From Streptomyces sioyaensis (GTDB taxonomy: Bacteria; Actinomycetota; Actinomycetes; Streptomycetales; Streptomycetaceae), in assembly GCF_004122735.1 (NCBI RefSeq), contig NZ_SDIF01000056.1, positions 1 to 42,271 on the forward strand: DNA of 42,271 nucleotides. Direction: 5' to 3'. The stretch's first letter is position 1; each line of letters opens with the position of its first letter. This document shows positions 1 through 8,511 of this stretch, one piece after another. The notes below the pieces were generated by a model, which saw only the letters and a list, made by a program, of their open reading frames with translations, was not told the DNA's origin and ran no database searches. Made by a program: the position numbers and the translations under genes.

Positions 1-2
1 CC

Positions 3-74
3 ACCGACGCCACCGACGCCACCGACGCCACCGACGCCACCGACGCCACCGACGCCACCGACGCCACCGACGCC
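3..74 (+). repeat. 9-bp tandem repeat, 8 copies, coding for Thr-Asp-Ala
   Basis: The 9-bp unit accgacgcc occurs eight times without mismatch and the two bases before it also fit the repeat, so it probably continues left of the window. It is in frame with the permease and encodes a (TDA)n tail. Because the unit is a multiple of three, copy-number changes would keep the frame. Confidence 0.95.
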
Positions 75-941
75 ACCAACGACGCCGGTGACCTCGCCGG
101 TCTGGAGGCCGGGCTCGACGCCCTCGAATCCCGGGTCGTCGCCCGGCAGCCGTGGCTGCGGGCCGCCGCCGCCAAGGCTCTGCCGCCCCTCCTGGCCATC
201 GTCATCGTGCTCGGCCTGTGGCAGCTCGCCTACCACGTCGAGCTGAAGCCGCACTACCTGCTGCCCAGCCCCCTGGACGTCTTCGACTCCCTCCGGCAGA
301 AGTGGCTGGAGGGCACCCTGCTGAGCTTCGTGTGGACCAGCGTCTCGCGTGGCGCCCTGGGCTTCGTGACCTCGGTGGCCATCGGGACGGTACTCGGCCT
401 GATCGTCGCCCGGGTCAAGGCCGTACGGGCCGCGATCGGGCCGATCCTGAGCGGTCTGCAGTCGCTGCCCTCGGTGGCCTGGGTGCCGGCCGCGATCATC
501 TGGTTCGGGCTGAGCGACGCCACCATCTACGCGGTGGTGCTGCTCGGTGCGGTCCCGTCCATCGCCAACGGCCTGGTGGCGGGCGTCGACCAGATATCCC
601 CGCTCTATCTGCGGGCCGGCCGAACCATCGGCGCGACCGGTCTCACCGGGGTACGGCACGTGCTGCTGCCGGCCGCACTGCCCGGCTACATCGCCGGACT
701 CAAGCAGGGCTGGGCGTTCTCCTGGCGCTCCCTGATGGCCGCCGAACTCATCGTCAACGCGCCCGATCTGGGCACCGGCCTGGGTCAGCTGCTGGAACAG
801 GGCCGGGAACTCCAGGACATGTCCTGGGTGCTCGCCGCGATCCTGCTGATCCTGATCGTCGGCATCGGCATCGAGCTGCTGATCTTCGCCCCGATCGAGC
901 GCCGGGTGCTGCGCAGCCGCGGCCTCCTCGTCAAGAGCTGA
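3..941 (+). CDS. ssuC: SsuC-like ABC transporter permease (5' end outside window)
   Basis: Inner-membrane permease of a sulfonate/nitrate/taurine-type ABC importer. The frame is open from the left edge, so the start is missing. The first visible residues are eight exact Thr-Asp-Ala repeats, then an amphipathic linker and about six hydrophobic segments from near 185 onward. The cytoplasmic EAA-type loop that contacts the ATPase is visible around 613-710 (AGRTIGATGLTGVRH followed by LLPAALPGYIAGLKQG). The C-terminus matches the SsuC/TauC family in length and pattern. The stop lies 4 bp before the CbiX-like gene, so the two are probably co-transcribed. A sirohydrochlorin chelatase as neighbour suggests the 3' end of a sulfur-assimilation locus, since sulfite reductase needs siroheme; that is inference. 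The acidic repeat tail is unusual for the family. Confidence 0.85.
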   Translation, partial: TDATDATDATDATDATDATDATDATNDAGDLAGLEAGLDALESRVVARQPWLRAAAAKALPPLLAIVIVLGLWQLAYHVELKPHYLLPSPLDVFDSLRQKWLEGTLLSFVWTSVSRGALGFVTSVAIGTVLGLIVARVKAVRAAIGPILSGLQSLPSVAWVPAAIIWFGLSDATIYAVVLLGAVPSIANGLVAGVDQISPLYLRAGRTIGATGLTGVRHVLLPAALPGYIAGLKQGWAFSWRSLMAAELIVNAPDLGTGLGQLLEQGRELQDMSWVLAAILLILIVGIGIELLIFAPIERRVLRSRGLLVKS

Positions 942-945
942 CCCC

Positions 946-1755
946 ATGGACGTCCGCCCCACGCTTCTCGTCATCGCCCACGGCAGCCGCGACCCGCGGC
1001 ACGCGGCGACCGTCTCCGCGCTCTGCGCACGGGTACGGGCGCTGCGGCCCGGGCTGCGCGTCGAGGTCGGCTATCTCGACTTCCATGCGCCCCGGGTACC
1101 GCGGGTGCTGGAGCGGCTGGCGGACGGGACAGCGGGACGGCGCGCGGGGCAGGCTTCCGGGGGCGTACGGGACGTGGTGGCGCTGCCGCTCCTGCTGACC
1201 CGCGCCTTCCACGCGAAGTCCGACATCCCGGCGGTACTTCAGGAAGCCGCCGCCCGGCTGCCCCGGCTGGCCGTCCACCAGGCCGAAGTGCTCGGCCCGT
1301 CCGCCCTGCTGACCGCCGCGCTGGAGCGGCGGCTGGCACAGGCCGGGCTGCGGCCCGGCGACCGCCGTTCGACCGGGGTCGTCCTGGCCGCGGCGGGCTC
1401 CTCCGACCCGGAGGCGATCGCAGTGATCGCTGAAACCGCGCGGGAGTGGCGACGCACCGCTGGTTGGTGCGCCGTGCGACCTGCGTTCGCCTCCGCATCT
1501 CTTCCCCGCACGGCCGATGCCGTGCGGGAGCTGCGCGCCGAGGGTGTCGACCGGGTGGCCGTCGCCCCGTACGTCATCGCCCCCGGCTTCCTGCCCGACC
1601 GCATCGCCGCCGGGGCCCGCGAGGCCGGTGCCGATGTCCTGGCGCCGGTCCTGGGGGCCGCGCCCGAGCTGGCCCGGCTGCTGCTCCGGCGGTACGACGA
1701 CGCGGTCGCGGTCGCGGACCGGGCCGGTGCGGACCGGCCGGCGCTGATCGCCTGA
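946..1755 (+). CDS. CbiX-type sirohydrochlorin chelatase
   Basis: Protein of 269 residues with two CbiX-like halves. The first opens with the hallmark HGSRDPRH (residues 12-19), which carries the metal/substrate histidine. The second starts near residue 145 with the degenerate AAGSSDPEA, where the family His is replaced. Such proteins insert Fe2+ or Co2+ into sirohydrochlorin to give siroheme or cobalt-sirohydrochlorin. In actinobacteria a copy beside sulfate or sulfonate genes is usually taken to supply siroheme to sulfite reductase. The start is 4 bp after the permease stop, indicating translational linkage. The metal preference cannot be read from the sequence. Confidence 0.85.
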   Translation: MDVRPTLLVIAHGSRDPRHAATVSALCARVRALRPGLRVEVGYLDFHAPRVPRVLERLADGTAGRRAGQASGGVRDVVALPLLLTRAFHAKSDIPAVLQEAAARLPRLAVHQAEVLGPSALLTAALERRLAQAGLRPGDRRSTGVVLAAAGSSDPEAIAVIAETAREWRRTAGWCAVRPAFASASLPRTADAVRELRAEGVDRVAVAPYVIAPGFLPDRIAAGAREAGADVLAPVLGAAPELARLLLRRYDDAVAVADRAGADRPALIA

Positions 1756-1780
1756 CCGGTCCCGCCCGGTGTGCCGGTCA
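1753..1780. terminator. Short bidirectional hairpin between convergent genes
   Basis: TGACCGG (1753-1759) pairs with CCGGTCA (1774-1780). The two arms carry the stop codons of the converging CbiX-like and glucosidase genes. There is no T-tract, so this is a candidate only. Confidence 0.4.
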
Positions 1781-3448
1781 GCCGGCCGTGGTGCGCAGCC
1801 AGACCGTGGTCCACGGCGGCAGGTGGCCGCCGGTGACCGGTGCGGAGGACAGCAGCAGCTCGCCGGCCGGCAACGGGCGGGCCTCGTCCGACAGGTTGGC
1901 CACGCACTCCCAGCCGCCCGAGCGGCGGAAGTGGAGTATGTCCGGGGCGGCGGTCGGCGCGTCGTCGGCCCATTCCAGCGCCTCGTCGGCGACCAGCCGG
2001 CGGCGGGTGGCCAGCGCCGCGCGGTACAGCTCCAAGGGCGAGGAGGCCACGCCCTGCTGTGCCTCGACGGACCACTCGCCCCAGCCCGTGGGCTGCGGCA
2101 GCCACGAACCGCCGCTGCCGAACCCGTACGAGCTGCCCTCGCGCCGCCACGGCAGGGGCACCCGGCAGCCGTCGCGCCCCTTCAGCCGGCCCGCGCTGCG
2201 GGTCCACACCGGGTCCTGGAGGCTGTCCCGGGTCAGGTCGGCGACCTCGGGAAGCCCCAGTTCCTCGCCCTGGTAGAGGTAGCTCGAACCGGGCAGCGCC
2301 AGCATCAGCAGGGTCGCGGCCAGCGCCCGGCGCAGCCCGAAGTCCCGTTCCAGCGGCGGCTCCTGGCCGTCGGAGAGCAGCCAGGCCTCCTCGTCGCGGC
2401 CGTCCGGGAGGCCGTAGCGCGAGGCGTGCCGGATCACGTCGTGGTTGGAGAGCACCCAGGTGGCCGTCGCGCCGGCGGCCCGGGCGTCGGCGAGCGCGGT
2501 GTCGATGGAGGCGCGCAGCTGCGGCGCGTCCAGCTTCGCCTTCAGGAAGTCGAAGTTGAAGGCCTGCCCCAGCTCCTGGGGGGTGGCGTAGGCGGTGCGG
2601 CGGGAGTTGCGCACCCAGGCCTCGGCGACCGCGATACGGGGCGGGTCGTACTCGTTGAACACCTTGCGCCACTCGCGGAAGACGTCATGGACCTCGTCCC
2701 GGTCCCAGAAGGGGTGGCTGCCGTCCTCGGGCAGGTCCTCCGGCCGGTAGCTCTCCACGCCTCCGATGTCGCGCAGCGGCGCGGCCAGGTCCTTGGCGAG
2801 ACCGTGGGCCACATCGACCCGGAAGCCGTCGACGCCGCGGTCGGACCAGAAGCGCAGGGTCTGCCGGAAGTCGGCGCGGACCTCGGGGTTGTCCCAGTTG
2901 AAGTCGGGCTGCTCGGGGGCGAAGAGGTGGAGGTACCACCAGCCGTCGGGCAGCCGGGTCCAGGCCGGGCCGCCGAAGCAGGAGACCCAGTCGGTGGGCG
3001 GCTCCGCCCCCCGCTCGCCCCGCCCCTCGCGGAAGACGTAGCGCTCCCGGGCGGCGGAGCCGGGCGCGGCACGCAACGCCTCCTGGAACCAGACGTGCTG
3101 GTCGGAGGAGTGGTTGGGCACGATGTCCACCATCACCTTGATGCCGAGGCGGTGGGCGGTCGCCACCAGGGCGTCGAAGTCGTCGAGGGTGCCCAGACGG
3201 GGGTCCACGTCGCGGTAGTCGGCGACGTCGTAGCCGCCGTCGGCCAGCTGTGAGGGGTAGAAGGGGCTCAGCCAGACGGCGTCCACGCCCAGATCGGCGA
3301 GGTAGGGCAGCCGGGAGGTCACGCCGGGGAGATCACCGAGACCGTCGCCGTCGGAGTCGGCGAAACTGCGCGGATACACCTGGTAGACGACGGCCTGCCG
3401 CCACCAGTCGGTGGTGTTGCTGTCGGAGCCGAGGTGCGGTGCGGTCAC
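1778..3448 (-). CDS. GH13 alpha-glucosidase
   Basis: Cytoplasmic GH13 enzyme of 556 residues (oligo-1,6-glucosidase/alpha-glucosidase type) that would hydrolyse imported alpha-glucosides to glucose. The N-terminus WWRQAVVYQVYPRSF is typical. Region I is DIVPNH (108-113). The nucleophile is Asp212 in GFRVDVAHG, the acid/base Glu276 in VAEAWV, and the stabiliser Asp337 in LSNHD. No signal peptide is present. GTG start at 3448. It is the last gene of the leftward binding protein-permease-permease-glucosidase set, an arrangement like the malEFG-aglA loci of Streptomyces. Substrate specificity (maltose, isomaltose, trehalose-like) is not decided by the sequence. Confidence 0.92.
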   Translation of the reverse strand: MTAPHLGSDSNTTDWWRQAVVYQVYPRSFADSDGDGLGDLPGVTSRLPYLADLGVDAVWLSPFYPSQLADGGYDVADYRDVDPRLGTLDDFDALVATAHRLGIKVMVDIVPNHSSDQHVWFQEALRAAPGSAARERYVFREGRGERGAEPPTDWVSCFGGPAWTRLPDGWWYLHLFAPEQPDFNWDNPEVRADFRQTLRFWSDRGVDGFRVDVAHGLAKDLAAPLRDIGGVESYRPEDLPEDGSHPFWDRDEVHDVFREWRKVFNEYDPPRIAVAEAWVRNSRRTAYATPQELGQAFNFDFLKAKLDAPQLRASIDTALADARAAGATATWVLSNHDVIRHASRYGLPDGRDEEAWLLSDGQEPPLERDFGLRRALAATLLMLALPGSSYLYQGEELGLPEVADLTRDSLQDPVWTRSAGRLKGRDGCRVPLPWRREGSSYGFGSGGSWLPQPTGWGEWSVEAQQGVASSPLELYRAALATRRRLVADEALEWADDAPTAAPDILHFRRSGGWECVANLSDEARPLPAGELLLSSAPVTGGHLPPWTTVWLRTTAG

Positions 3449-3459
3449 GTGGATACATA

Positions 3460-3570
3460 CCTTTCGGTGCGGTGTGCGGTTGCGGTTGCGGACGTGTGGC
3501 GGGGTACGGCGCGGTGCGGCGCCGGGCGTTGGGGGCGGTGTGGGGCCGGCACCGGTGCCGGCCCCGGGGC
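3460..3570. other. GC-rich low-complexity spacer
   Basis: The gap between the permease and the glucosidase is made of gcggt/gcggg-type simple repeats. I see no gene or convincing terminator. The glucosidase is probably read from the upstream permease transcript. Confidence 0.5.
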
Positions 3571-3577
3571 GAAGGAG

Positions 3578-4426
3578 TCACCCCTTGACCGCCCCTGACG
3601 TCATGCCCGAGACGATCGAGCGGCGGAAGATCAGGACCAGCACGCCGATCGGAAGGGTGGCCGCCACCGCCCCCGCGAAGAGCGTCCCGTAGGGGACCGT
3701 GTACTGGCTGGTGAACAGGGCGATGCCGACCGGAACGGTGCGGTGGCCGTCCTCGCTGTTGAAGGTCAGCGCCAGCAGGAACTCCGCCCAGGTCGCGGTG
3801 AAGGTGAAGATGCCCGCGGTGAACAGGCCCGGCCGGGCGAGCGGGGCGATGACGGTCAGGACGATGCGCAGCGGCCCCGCGCCGTCGACGGTGGCCGCCT
3901 CCTCCAGTTCGTGGGGGATGCCGACCAGATAGTTGCGCATGATCCAGATGGCGAACGGCAGGTTGAGCGCGACGTACGGCACGATCAGGCCGGCGTAGCT
4001 GTTGAGCAGCCCCACCTGCCGCTCCAGCAGGAACAGCGGGACGACCAGCGCGATCGGCGGGAAGACCGACAGCATCAGCAGAACGGTCATCAGCGGACCG
4101 CGGCCCCGCAGCGGGGTGCGGGCCAGGGCGTACCCGGCGAAGAAGGACAGGCCCAGCACGACGGCCGTCGACACCGAGGCCACCAGCACGCTGTTGAGCA
4201 GATACCGGCCGATGCCGTTGCGGACGAAGGCCTCCGCGTAGTTGCCGAGCGTCGGCGACGTGGGGGCCAGGGTCGGCGGGGCGGCGCTGATCTCCCCCGG
4301 GCCCTTGAAGGACGACGCGAGCATCCAGTACAGCGGCAGCGTCGACAGCACGACGATCGCCAGACCGCCGAGGTTGACGACGTTGAGGTACCGGCGGATG
4401 CCGGACGCCGGTGCGCGGCGGCTCAT
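3578..4426 (-). CDS. Sugar ABC transporter permease (MalG-like)
   Basis: Protein of 282 residues with about six transmembrane helices, the second permease of a carbohydrate uptake ABC system. The N-terminal hydrophobic segment LGGLAIVVLSTLPLYWMLAS is followed by the periplasmic-loop pattern SSFKGPGEI typical of MalG-type proteins. The EAA loop is ELEEAATVDGAGPLRI. The start is the ATG at 4426, overlapping the stop of the upstream permease by ATGA, so the two subunits should be made in equal amounts. No ATPase gene lies in this set. In streptomycetes such importers usually share the housekeeping MsiK ATPase; that is family knowledge, not visible here. Confidence 0.9.
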   Translation of the reverse strand: MSRRAPASGIRRYLNVVNLGGLAIVVLSTLPLYWMLASSFKGPGEISAAPPTLAPTSPTLGNYAEAFVRNGIGRYLLNSVLVASVSTAVVLGLSFFAGYALARTPLRGRGPLMTVLLMLSVFPPIALVVPLFLLERQVGLLNSYAGLIVPYVALNLPFAIWIMRNYLVGIPHELEEAATVDGAGPLRIVLTVIAPLARPGLFTAGIFTFTATWAEFLLALTFNSEDGHRTVPVGIALFTSQYTVPYGTLFAGAVAATLPIGVLVLIFRRSIVSGMTSGAVKG

Positions 4427-5415
4427 CCCCGCCCCCCTTCGTCGGCCTGCGCCTTGAAGAGCCGCAGGAAGAGCAGACAACAGCCGATCACGATCACGGC
4501 GGTGCTGGTCGCCACCGCCGCGCCCCGGCCGATTTCGAGATTCTGGAAGAGCGTTTTGTAGCCCAGGATCGCCAGCGACTGGGTGGCGGTGCCGGGACCG
4601 CCCTGGGTCAGCACGAAGGGGAGGTCGAAGATGCCGAAGGCCTGGAGGATGCGGAAGAGCACGGCGATGGCCATGATCGGGCGCAGCTGCGGCAGCGTCA
4701 CCTTCCAGAACGTGGTCCAGGCACCGGCCCCGTCGATCTCTGCCGCCTCGTAGACGTCGTCGGGAATCAGCATCAGCCCGGCGAGGACGACAATGGCGAC
4801 AAAGGGCGTGGTTTTCCATACGTCGACCACCACCATGGCTCCCATGGCGGAGGCGGGCTGCCCGAGAATGTCCGGCTGGTGGCCGAGCAGCTGCTCGAAG
4901 AACCAGGTCAGCCCGCCGTAGGTGCCGTTGAAGAGATATCCCCACAGCTGGGCGGCGACCACATTGATCAGTGCCCAGGGCAGCAGCAGCACGGCGAGGA
5001 CCCAGCCGCGGGCGGCGCCCAGCCGGTCCAGTACGAGCGCGGCCGCGGTGCCCAGCACCAGCTCCAGCACGACGGTGACGACGGTGAAGCCGAAGGTGAA
5101 GGCGAGCGCCTGCCGCCATTCCGGGCTGCTCAGCACGGCGGCGTAATGGTCGCCCGTCAGGGAGCGGAAACTGAACCCGCCGTATTCCAGGCGGACATCG
5201 GCGAAGCTCAGCAGGACCGAGAAGAGCACCGGGAAGACCGTCACGGCACCGATGGTGAGCAGCGCCGGCGAGGCGAAGAGCCAGCCGGTGCGCGCCCGTC
5301 GGCGCCGGCTCGCACGGGCCGGACCGCCACGGTGCGGGCCCGGTTCGTTCCGCGGGCCGGCCGGCTCGGGGGCCGGCTCCCGCGACACGGTCGCGGAGGA
5401 GGTCACGGCATTCAC
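4423..5415 (-). CDS. Sugar ABC transporter permease (MalF-like)
   Basis: Protein of 330 residues. A Pro/Arg-rich cytoplasmic N-terminus of about 40 residues precedes six hydrophobic helices, the first being LFASPALLTIGAVTVFPVLF. The EAA loop is DDVYEAAEIDGAGAWTT. It pairs with the MalG-like protein to form the membrane channel. GTG start at 5415 overlapping the stop of the binding-protein gene (GTGA), so it is translationally coupled. Substrate class is inferred from the adjoining alpha-glucosidase and LacI regulator. Confidence 0.9.
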   Translation of the reverse strand: MNAVTSSATVSREPAPEPAGPRNEPGPHRGGPARASRRRRARTGWLFASPALLTIGAVTVFPVLFSVLLSFADVRLEYGGFSFRSLTGDHYAAVLSSPEWRQALAFTFGFTVVTVVLELVLGTAAALVLDRLGAARGWVLAVLLLPWALINVVAAQLWGYLFNGTYGGLTWFFEQLLGHQPDILGQPASAMGAMVVVDVWKTTPFVAIVVLAGLMLIPDDVYEAAEIDGAGAWTTFWKVTLPQLRPIMAIAVLFRILQAFGIFDLPFVLTQGGPGTATQSLAILGYKTLFQNLEIGRGAAVATSTAVIVIGCCLLFLRLFKAQADEGGRG

Positions 5416-6737
5416 AGCGCCCTGCCTTCCAGCGCGGTGCGGATGTCGGCGCGGGCCGCGCGCACGGCCCCGTCCGGCGAGGTCCGGCCGCCGGTCACCG
5501 CGTTGGCCTGGGTGTAGAGCGCCTTGCTGACCTGGGAGTAGTACGGGGTCTGCACCGGCCGGGCGACCAGCCGCAGTGTGTGCGCCATGGTGAGCGTGGG
5601 GTCGCCGATCTTGCGGGCCTCGGGTCTGGTGAGTACCTCTTGCAGCGCCGGAATCACCCCGGCGTTCTTCAGCAGGATCATCTGTGCCTCCTCGCCGGCG
5701 CAGAAGCGGGCGAAGGCGACCGCGGCCCCGAGGTTGTGGGAGTTGGGATTGACGAAGTTGCTCCAGCCGCCGGCGCAGCTCACCCCGGGCGGGCCGCCGC
5801 CGGCGAAACCTGGCCGGGGTGCGACGCCGACCCGGCCCGCGATCTTGGAGACCGAGCGGTCGGCCGCATTGGCCCAGGCGTAGGACCAGTTGCGCAGGAA
5901 GACCCCGCGGCCGCCGGTGAAGGCGTCCTGCGAGTCCGCCTCGACGTAGGTGGTGACCGTAGCGGGGGTGACGCCGGTCTCGGTGAACTCCCGCATCAGC
6001 GCGAAGGCCCGCTCCGCGCCCGGCCCGTTCAGCGCCACACCGCCCGAGTGATCCAGTACGGGGGCGTCGGCGTCGGCCAGGAACTCGGTGACGTTGCAGG
6101 TCAGCGACTCCGAGACGTTCCCCTGCCAGAGGAAGCCGTAGGCGGCGTCACCGGCCCGCTGGATCCTGCGGGAGGTGCGCAGCAGCTCCTCCCAGGTGCG
6201 GGGCACCGGCAGGCCGTGCTTGGCCAGCAGGTCCTTGCGGTAGAAGAGGAAGGCGCTGTCGGTGAAGAAGGGCAGCGCATAGACGGCACCGCGGTACTCG
6301 CTGACCCGGCGCAGCGCCGGCGGGTACCCCTCCCAGAAGTCCTTCGGCAGCAGCTTCTGCAACGGCAGGGCAAGGGAGTTGGCCCCGAACTGGGCCGGCC
6401 AGATGGTGTCGCCGAGATAGACGTCGGGGGTGGGCGAGGCGCCCGCGAGCTGGGTGGTGACCGCGGCCCGGTTGGCGTCGGTGGTACTCAGGGCGTTCGA
6501 CTTGCGGACACGGATCTGCGGATGACGGCGTTGGAACGCACGAATGATCAGGTCGGCCACCACGGGACCGCCCCGGGAAGGGATTTCGGACACCCACCAG
6601 GTGAGAGTGGCCGGGGTACGCGGGACGTGGGCAGCCTGGGTCAACAGGGTGTCCAAGGACTTGCCCGCGCAACCGCTGGTGAGCCCGGCTCCGACGGCGA
6701 GACCGCCCGCGAGCAGGGTTCTGCGGCTCAAGGCCAT
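5412..6737 (-). CDS. Extracellular sugar-binding lipoprotein
   Basis: Family-1 solute-binding protein of 441 residues. The N-terminus has twin arginines (SRRTLLAGG) and a lipobox LTSGC with Cys23, so it is probably Tat-exported and lipid-anchored. The mature part has the SBP_bac_1 pattern: WWVSE near residue 47, then DVYLGDTIWPAQ and YAWANAADRSV-type segments. It delivers sugar to the two permeases encoded next. The ATG is preceded by a good GAGGAG ribosome site. It is the first gene of the leftward operon and diverges from the LacI gene across about 150 bp containing paired operators. Exact ligand unknown; the glucosidase suggests an alpha-glucoside. Confidence 0.9.
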   Translation of the reverse strand: MALSRRTLLAGGLAVGAGLTSGCAGKSLDTLLTQAAHVPRTPATLTWWVSEIPSRGGPVVADLIIRAFQRRHPQIRVRKSNALSTTDANRAAVTTQLAGASPTPDVYLGDTIWPAQFGANSLALPLQKLLPKDFWEGYPPALRRVSEYRGAVYALPFFTDSAFLFYRKDLLAKHGLPVPRTWEELLRTSRRIQRAGDAAYGFLWQGNVSESLTCNVTEFLADADAPVLDHSGGVALNGPGAERAFALMREFTETGVTPATVTTYVEADSQDAFTGGRGVFLRNWSYAWANAADRSVSKIAGRVGVAPRPGFAGGGPPGVSCAGGWSNFVNPNSHNLGAAVAFARFCAGEEAQMILLKNAGVIPALQEVLTRPEARKIGDPTLTMAHTLRLVARPVQTPYYSQVSKALYTQANAVTGGRTSPDGAVRAARADIRTALEGRAL

Positions 6738-6764
6738 GAGTGCTCCTCACGTCTTGGCTGTCAC

Positions 6765-6863
6765 CGATGACAGCGCTTGCAGGCTAGAAGTGGCCTTGTC
6801 GTCAGGTCAACGGGTCGTGAACAGCAGATTTCGTGGAGGAATCACTTGGCAACGCTGTCATCG
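6765..6863. promoter_or_regulatory. Divergent promoter region with two inverted operator copies
   Basis: An 11-bp sequence cgatgacagcg at 6765-6775 recurs as its exact reverse complement at 6853-6863. One copy lies near the binding-protein start and the other just before the LacI gene. The left copy runs into CGCTTGCAGGC, resembling the CTTGCAG-type half sites reported for MalR/Reg1-like regulators. A TAGCGT at 6875-6880 lies 6 nt before the LacI ATG, suggesting a leaderless transcript. Likely the binding sites for the divergent LacI protein on both promoters. Confidence 0.6.
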
Positions 6864-6886
6864 CCATTTTGTGCTAGCGTCCCGGC

Positions 6887-7921
6887 ATGTCCTCAGCTCG
6901 GAGCGAGGCCACGATGGCCGACGTGGCCCATCGGGCGGGGGTCTCGGTGTCCACGGTGTCGCGCACGCTGCGCGGCCTGTCCACCGTCTCGGACACGACC
7001 CGCGCCCGCGTCGAAGCGGCAGCCCGCGAGCTCTCCTTCGCGATCACCCGCAGCGCCTCCAGCCTCGTCACCGGCCGCACCGGCCGGGTCGCCGTCCTCA
7101 TGCCCAACCTGGCTTCGTGGTTTCTGAGTTCGGCGCTGTCCGGGATGGCGCCCGCGCTGCGCGAGGCGGGCCTGGACCTGCTCGTCTACAGCGTGACCGA
7201 TGTGCACGAACGGGCCGATTTCTTCGACCGGCTGCCCGCCCGCCGTAATGCCGACGCCCTCCTCGTGGTGAGCTTCGCGCTCACCCCCGCCGAACGCGCC
7301 CGGCTGGACGATCTAGGGATGCCCCTGATCTTCGTCAGCCAGCACGCACCGGGGCGCCCCAGTGTCTACGTGGACGACGAGGACGCCGCCCTGCGCGGCA
7401 CCCGCCATCTGATCAACCTCGGGCACCGGCGGATCGCCTTCCTCCAGACCTTCGACGAGACCGGCTTCGCCTGGAGCAGCAAGAACCGGCTCGCCGGACA
7501 TCTGCGCGCGCTCGACGACGCCGGACTGGAGCACGACCCCTCGCTGGTGATGAGCGTGCCCGACTGGAAGGGCGGCGGAATGGCCACGGCCGTGGGACGG
7601 CTGATGAGCCTCCAGGACCCGCCGACCGCGCTGTTCGCCGAGACCGACGACTTCGCGTTCCGGCTGCTGGCGGCCCTGCGCGCGGCCAACGTCCCGGTAC
7701 CGGCGCAGGTGTCGGTCATGGGCTTCGACGACCACGTCATGGCGGAAGTGCTGGGCCTGACGACGCTGGCCCAACCCGCCGTGGAACTCGGCCGCACCGC
7801 CGTACGCCTCACCCGGTCGGTGATCGAGAACTCCGACGGCGCCCAGGAGCGCCACATCGTGCTGCCGACCGAACTCGTCCCCCGCGGCAGCACGGGACCG
7901 CCGCCGGCGGCGGGGAGTTAG
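6887..7921 (+). CDS. LacI-family transcriptional regulator
   Basis: Repressor of 344 residues. The N-terminal LacI helix-turn-helix ATMADVAHRAGVSVSTVSRT (residues 8-27) is followed by the hinge helix RVEAAARELSF. A periplasmic-binding-protein-like effector domain follows, with the family signature HLINLGHRRIAFLQ and the C-terminal VMGFDDH. It is transcribed divergently from the sugar-uptake and glucosidase operon, so it most likely represses that operon and itself until an alpha-glucoside is present. No Shine-Dalgarno sequence precedes the ATG, consistent with leaderless translation. Confidence 0.92.
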   Translation: MSSARSEATMADVAHRAGVSVSTVSRTLRGLSTVSDTTRARVEAAARELSFAITRSASSLVTGRTGRVAVLMPNLASWFLSSALSGMAPALREAGLDLLVYSVTDVHERADFFDRLPARRNADALLVVSFALTPAERARLDDLGMPLIFVSQHAPGRPSVYVDDEDAALRGTRHLINLGHRRIAFLQTFDETGFAWSSKNRLAGHLRALDDAGLEHDPSLVMSVPDWKGGGMATAVGRLMSLQDPPTALFAETDDFAFRLLAALRAANVPVPAQVSVMGFDDHVMAEVLGLTTLAQPAVELGRTAVRLTRSVIENSDGAQERHIVLPTELVPRGSTGPPPAAGS

Positions 7922-7982
7922 AGAACTTCGACGACAGGCCGGGACGTCAACCGGCGCCGCACCGACCGATGCCACCGCATCC

Positions 7983-8347
7983 GAGCAGAAAGCGGGCGGG
8001 ACCACCTACTACGTCGACTGCTCCGCGGGGAACGACGCGAAGGACGGCACCTCGGCCGGCCCGGCGCGGACGTCGGCGACCTGTACCAGTACAACGTCAG
8101 CCACGACAACAGCCAGAACATCTCGACGGTTCCCGCCGACGCGTAACGGGTGCTGGGTGACCCGAAGTTGGTCAAGCCCGGATCCGAGACGTCCGTCGAC
8201 GACGCCGACGGGTACCGGCTGAAGAAGTCCTCGCCGGCGCTGGGCAGCGGCGTACGCCTGCCCCAGGACGCGGCGCGCGACTTCTTCGGCAACCGCGTCC
8301 CCGCCGCGCACCCGAACATGGGGGCGTACCAGGGGCCCGGGGTGTAA
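7983..8347 (+). pseudogene. Remnant of a right-handed beta-helix (pectate-lyase-like) gene
   Basis: Three disconnected pieces of one secreted beta-helix protein remain. First is TTYYVDCSAGNDAKDGTSAG (about 8000-8060), the usual opening of such proteins. Second, in another frame, is DLYQYNVSHDNSQNIS (about 8080-8130), followed by a stop. Third is a C-terminal block from 8150 to the stop at 8347 (LGDPKLVKPGS, SSPALGSG, NMGAYQG). The first frame switch is at about 8065-8080, and most of the helix is deleted. Pieces this short cannot form the fold, so I call it a decayed gene. Confidence 0.7.
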
Positions 8348-8417
8348 CCGGGGCGGACCGTACGCGGTACGGCACGGGGGCGCCGTCCCCCTGAGCGGGA
8401 CGGCGTCCGGAGTCCTT

Positions 8418-8455
8418 CACGTGTGGCCGGTGGGCATGCCCACCGGCCACACGTG
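8418..8455. terminator. 38-bp perfect palindrome, bidirectional terminator
   Basis: Arms 8418-8435 and 8438-8455 are exact complements of 18 bp with only AT between them, so the stem is uninterrupted. It lies after the beta-helix remnant and before the PadR promoter. There is no T-run, as is common for streptomycete terminators. Confidence 0.75.
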
Positions 8456-8479
8456 TGTGCGTACCGCGCGACGGCCAAT

Positions 8480-8511
8480 TAGTCGCTCTCCGACTAGTAA
8501 CCTGGCTACTA
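8480..8511. promoter_or_regulatory. Overlapping palindromes before the PadR gene
   Basis: TAGTCG (8480-8485) and CGACTA (8491-8496) form an inverted repeat. It overlaps a second one, TAGTA (8495-8499) and TACTA (8507-8511), that reaches the ATG. PadR proteins commonly bind such palindromes over their own promoters, so an autoregulatory operator is likely. Confidence 0.5.

Noticed and set aside
1..75. CRISPR-like array at the left edge
   Set aside because: It is a 9-bp tandem repeat with no spacers and lies in frame with a permease gene.
1239..2672. Long leftward frame across the CbiX-like and glucosidase genes
   Set aside because: No family pattern. It overlaps two well-supported genes in other frames.
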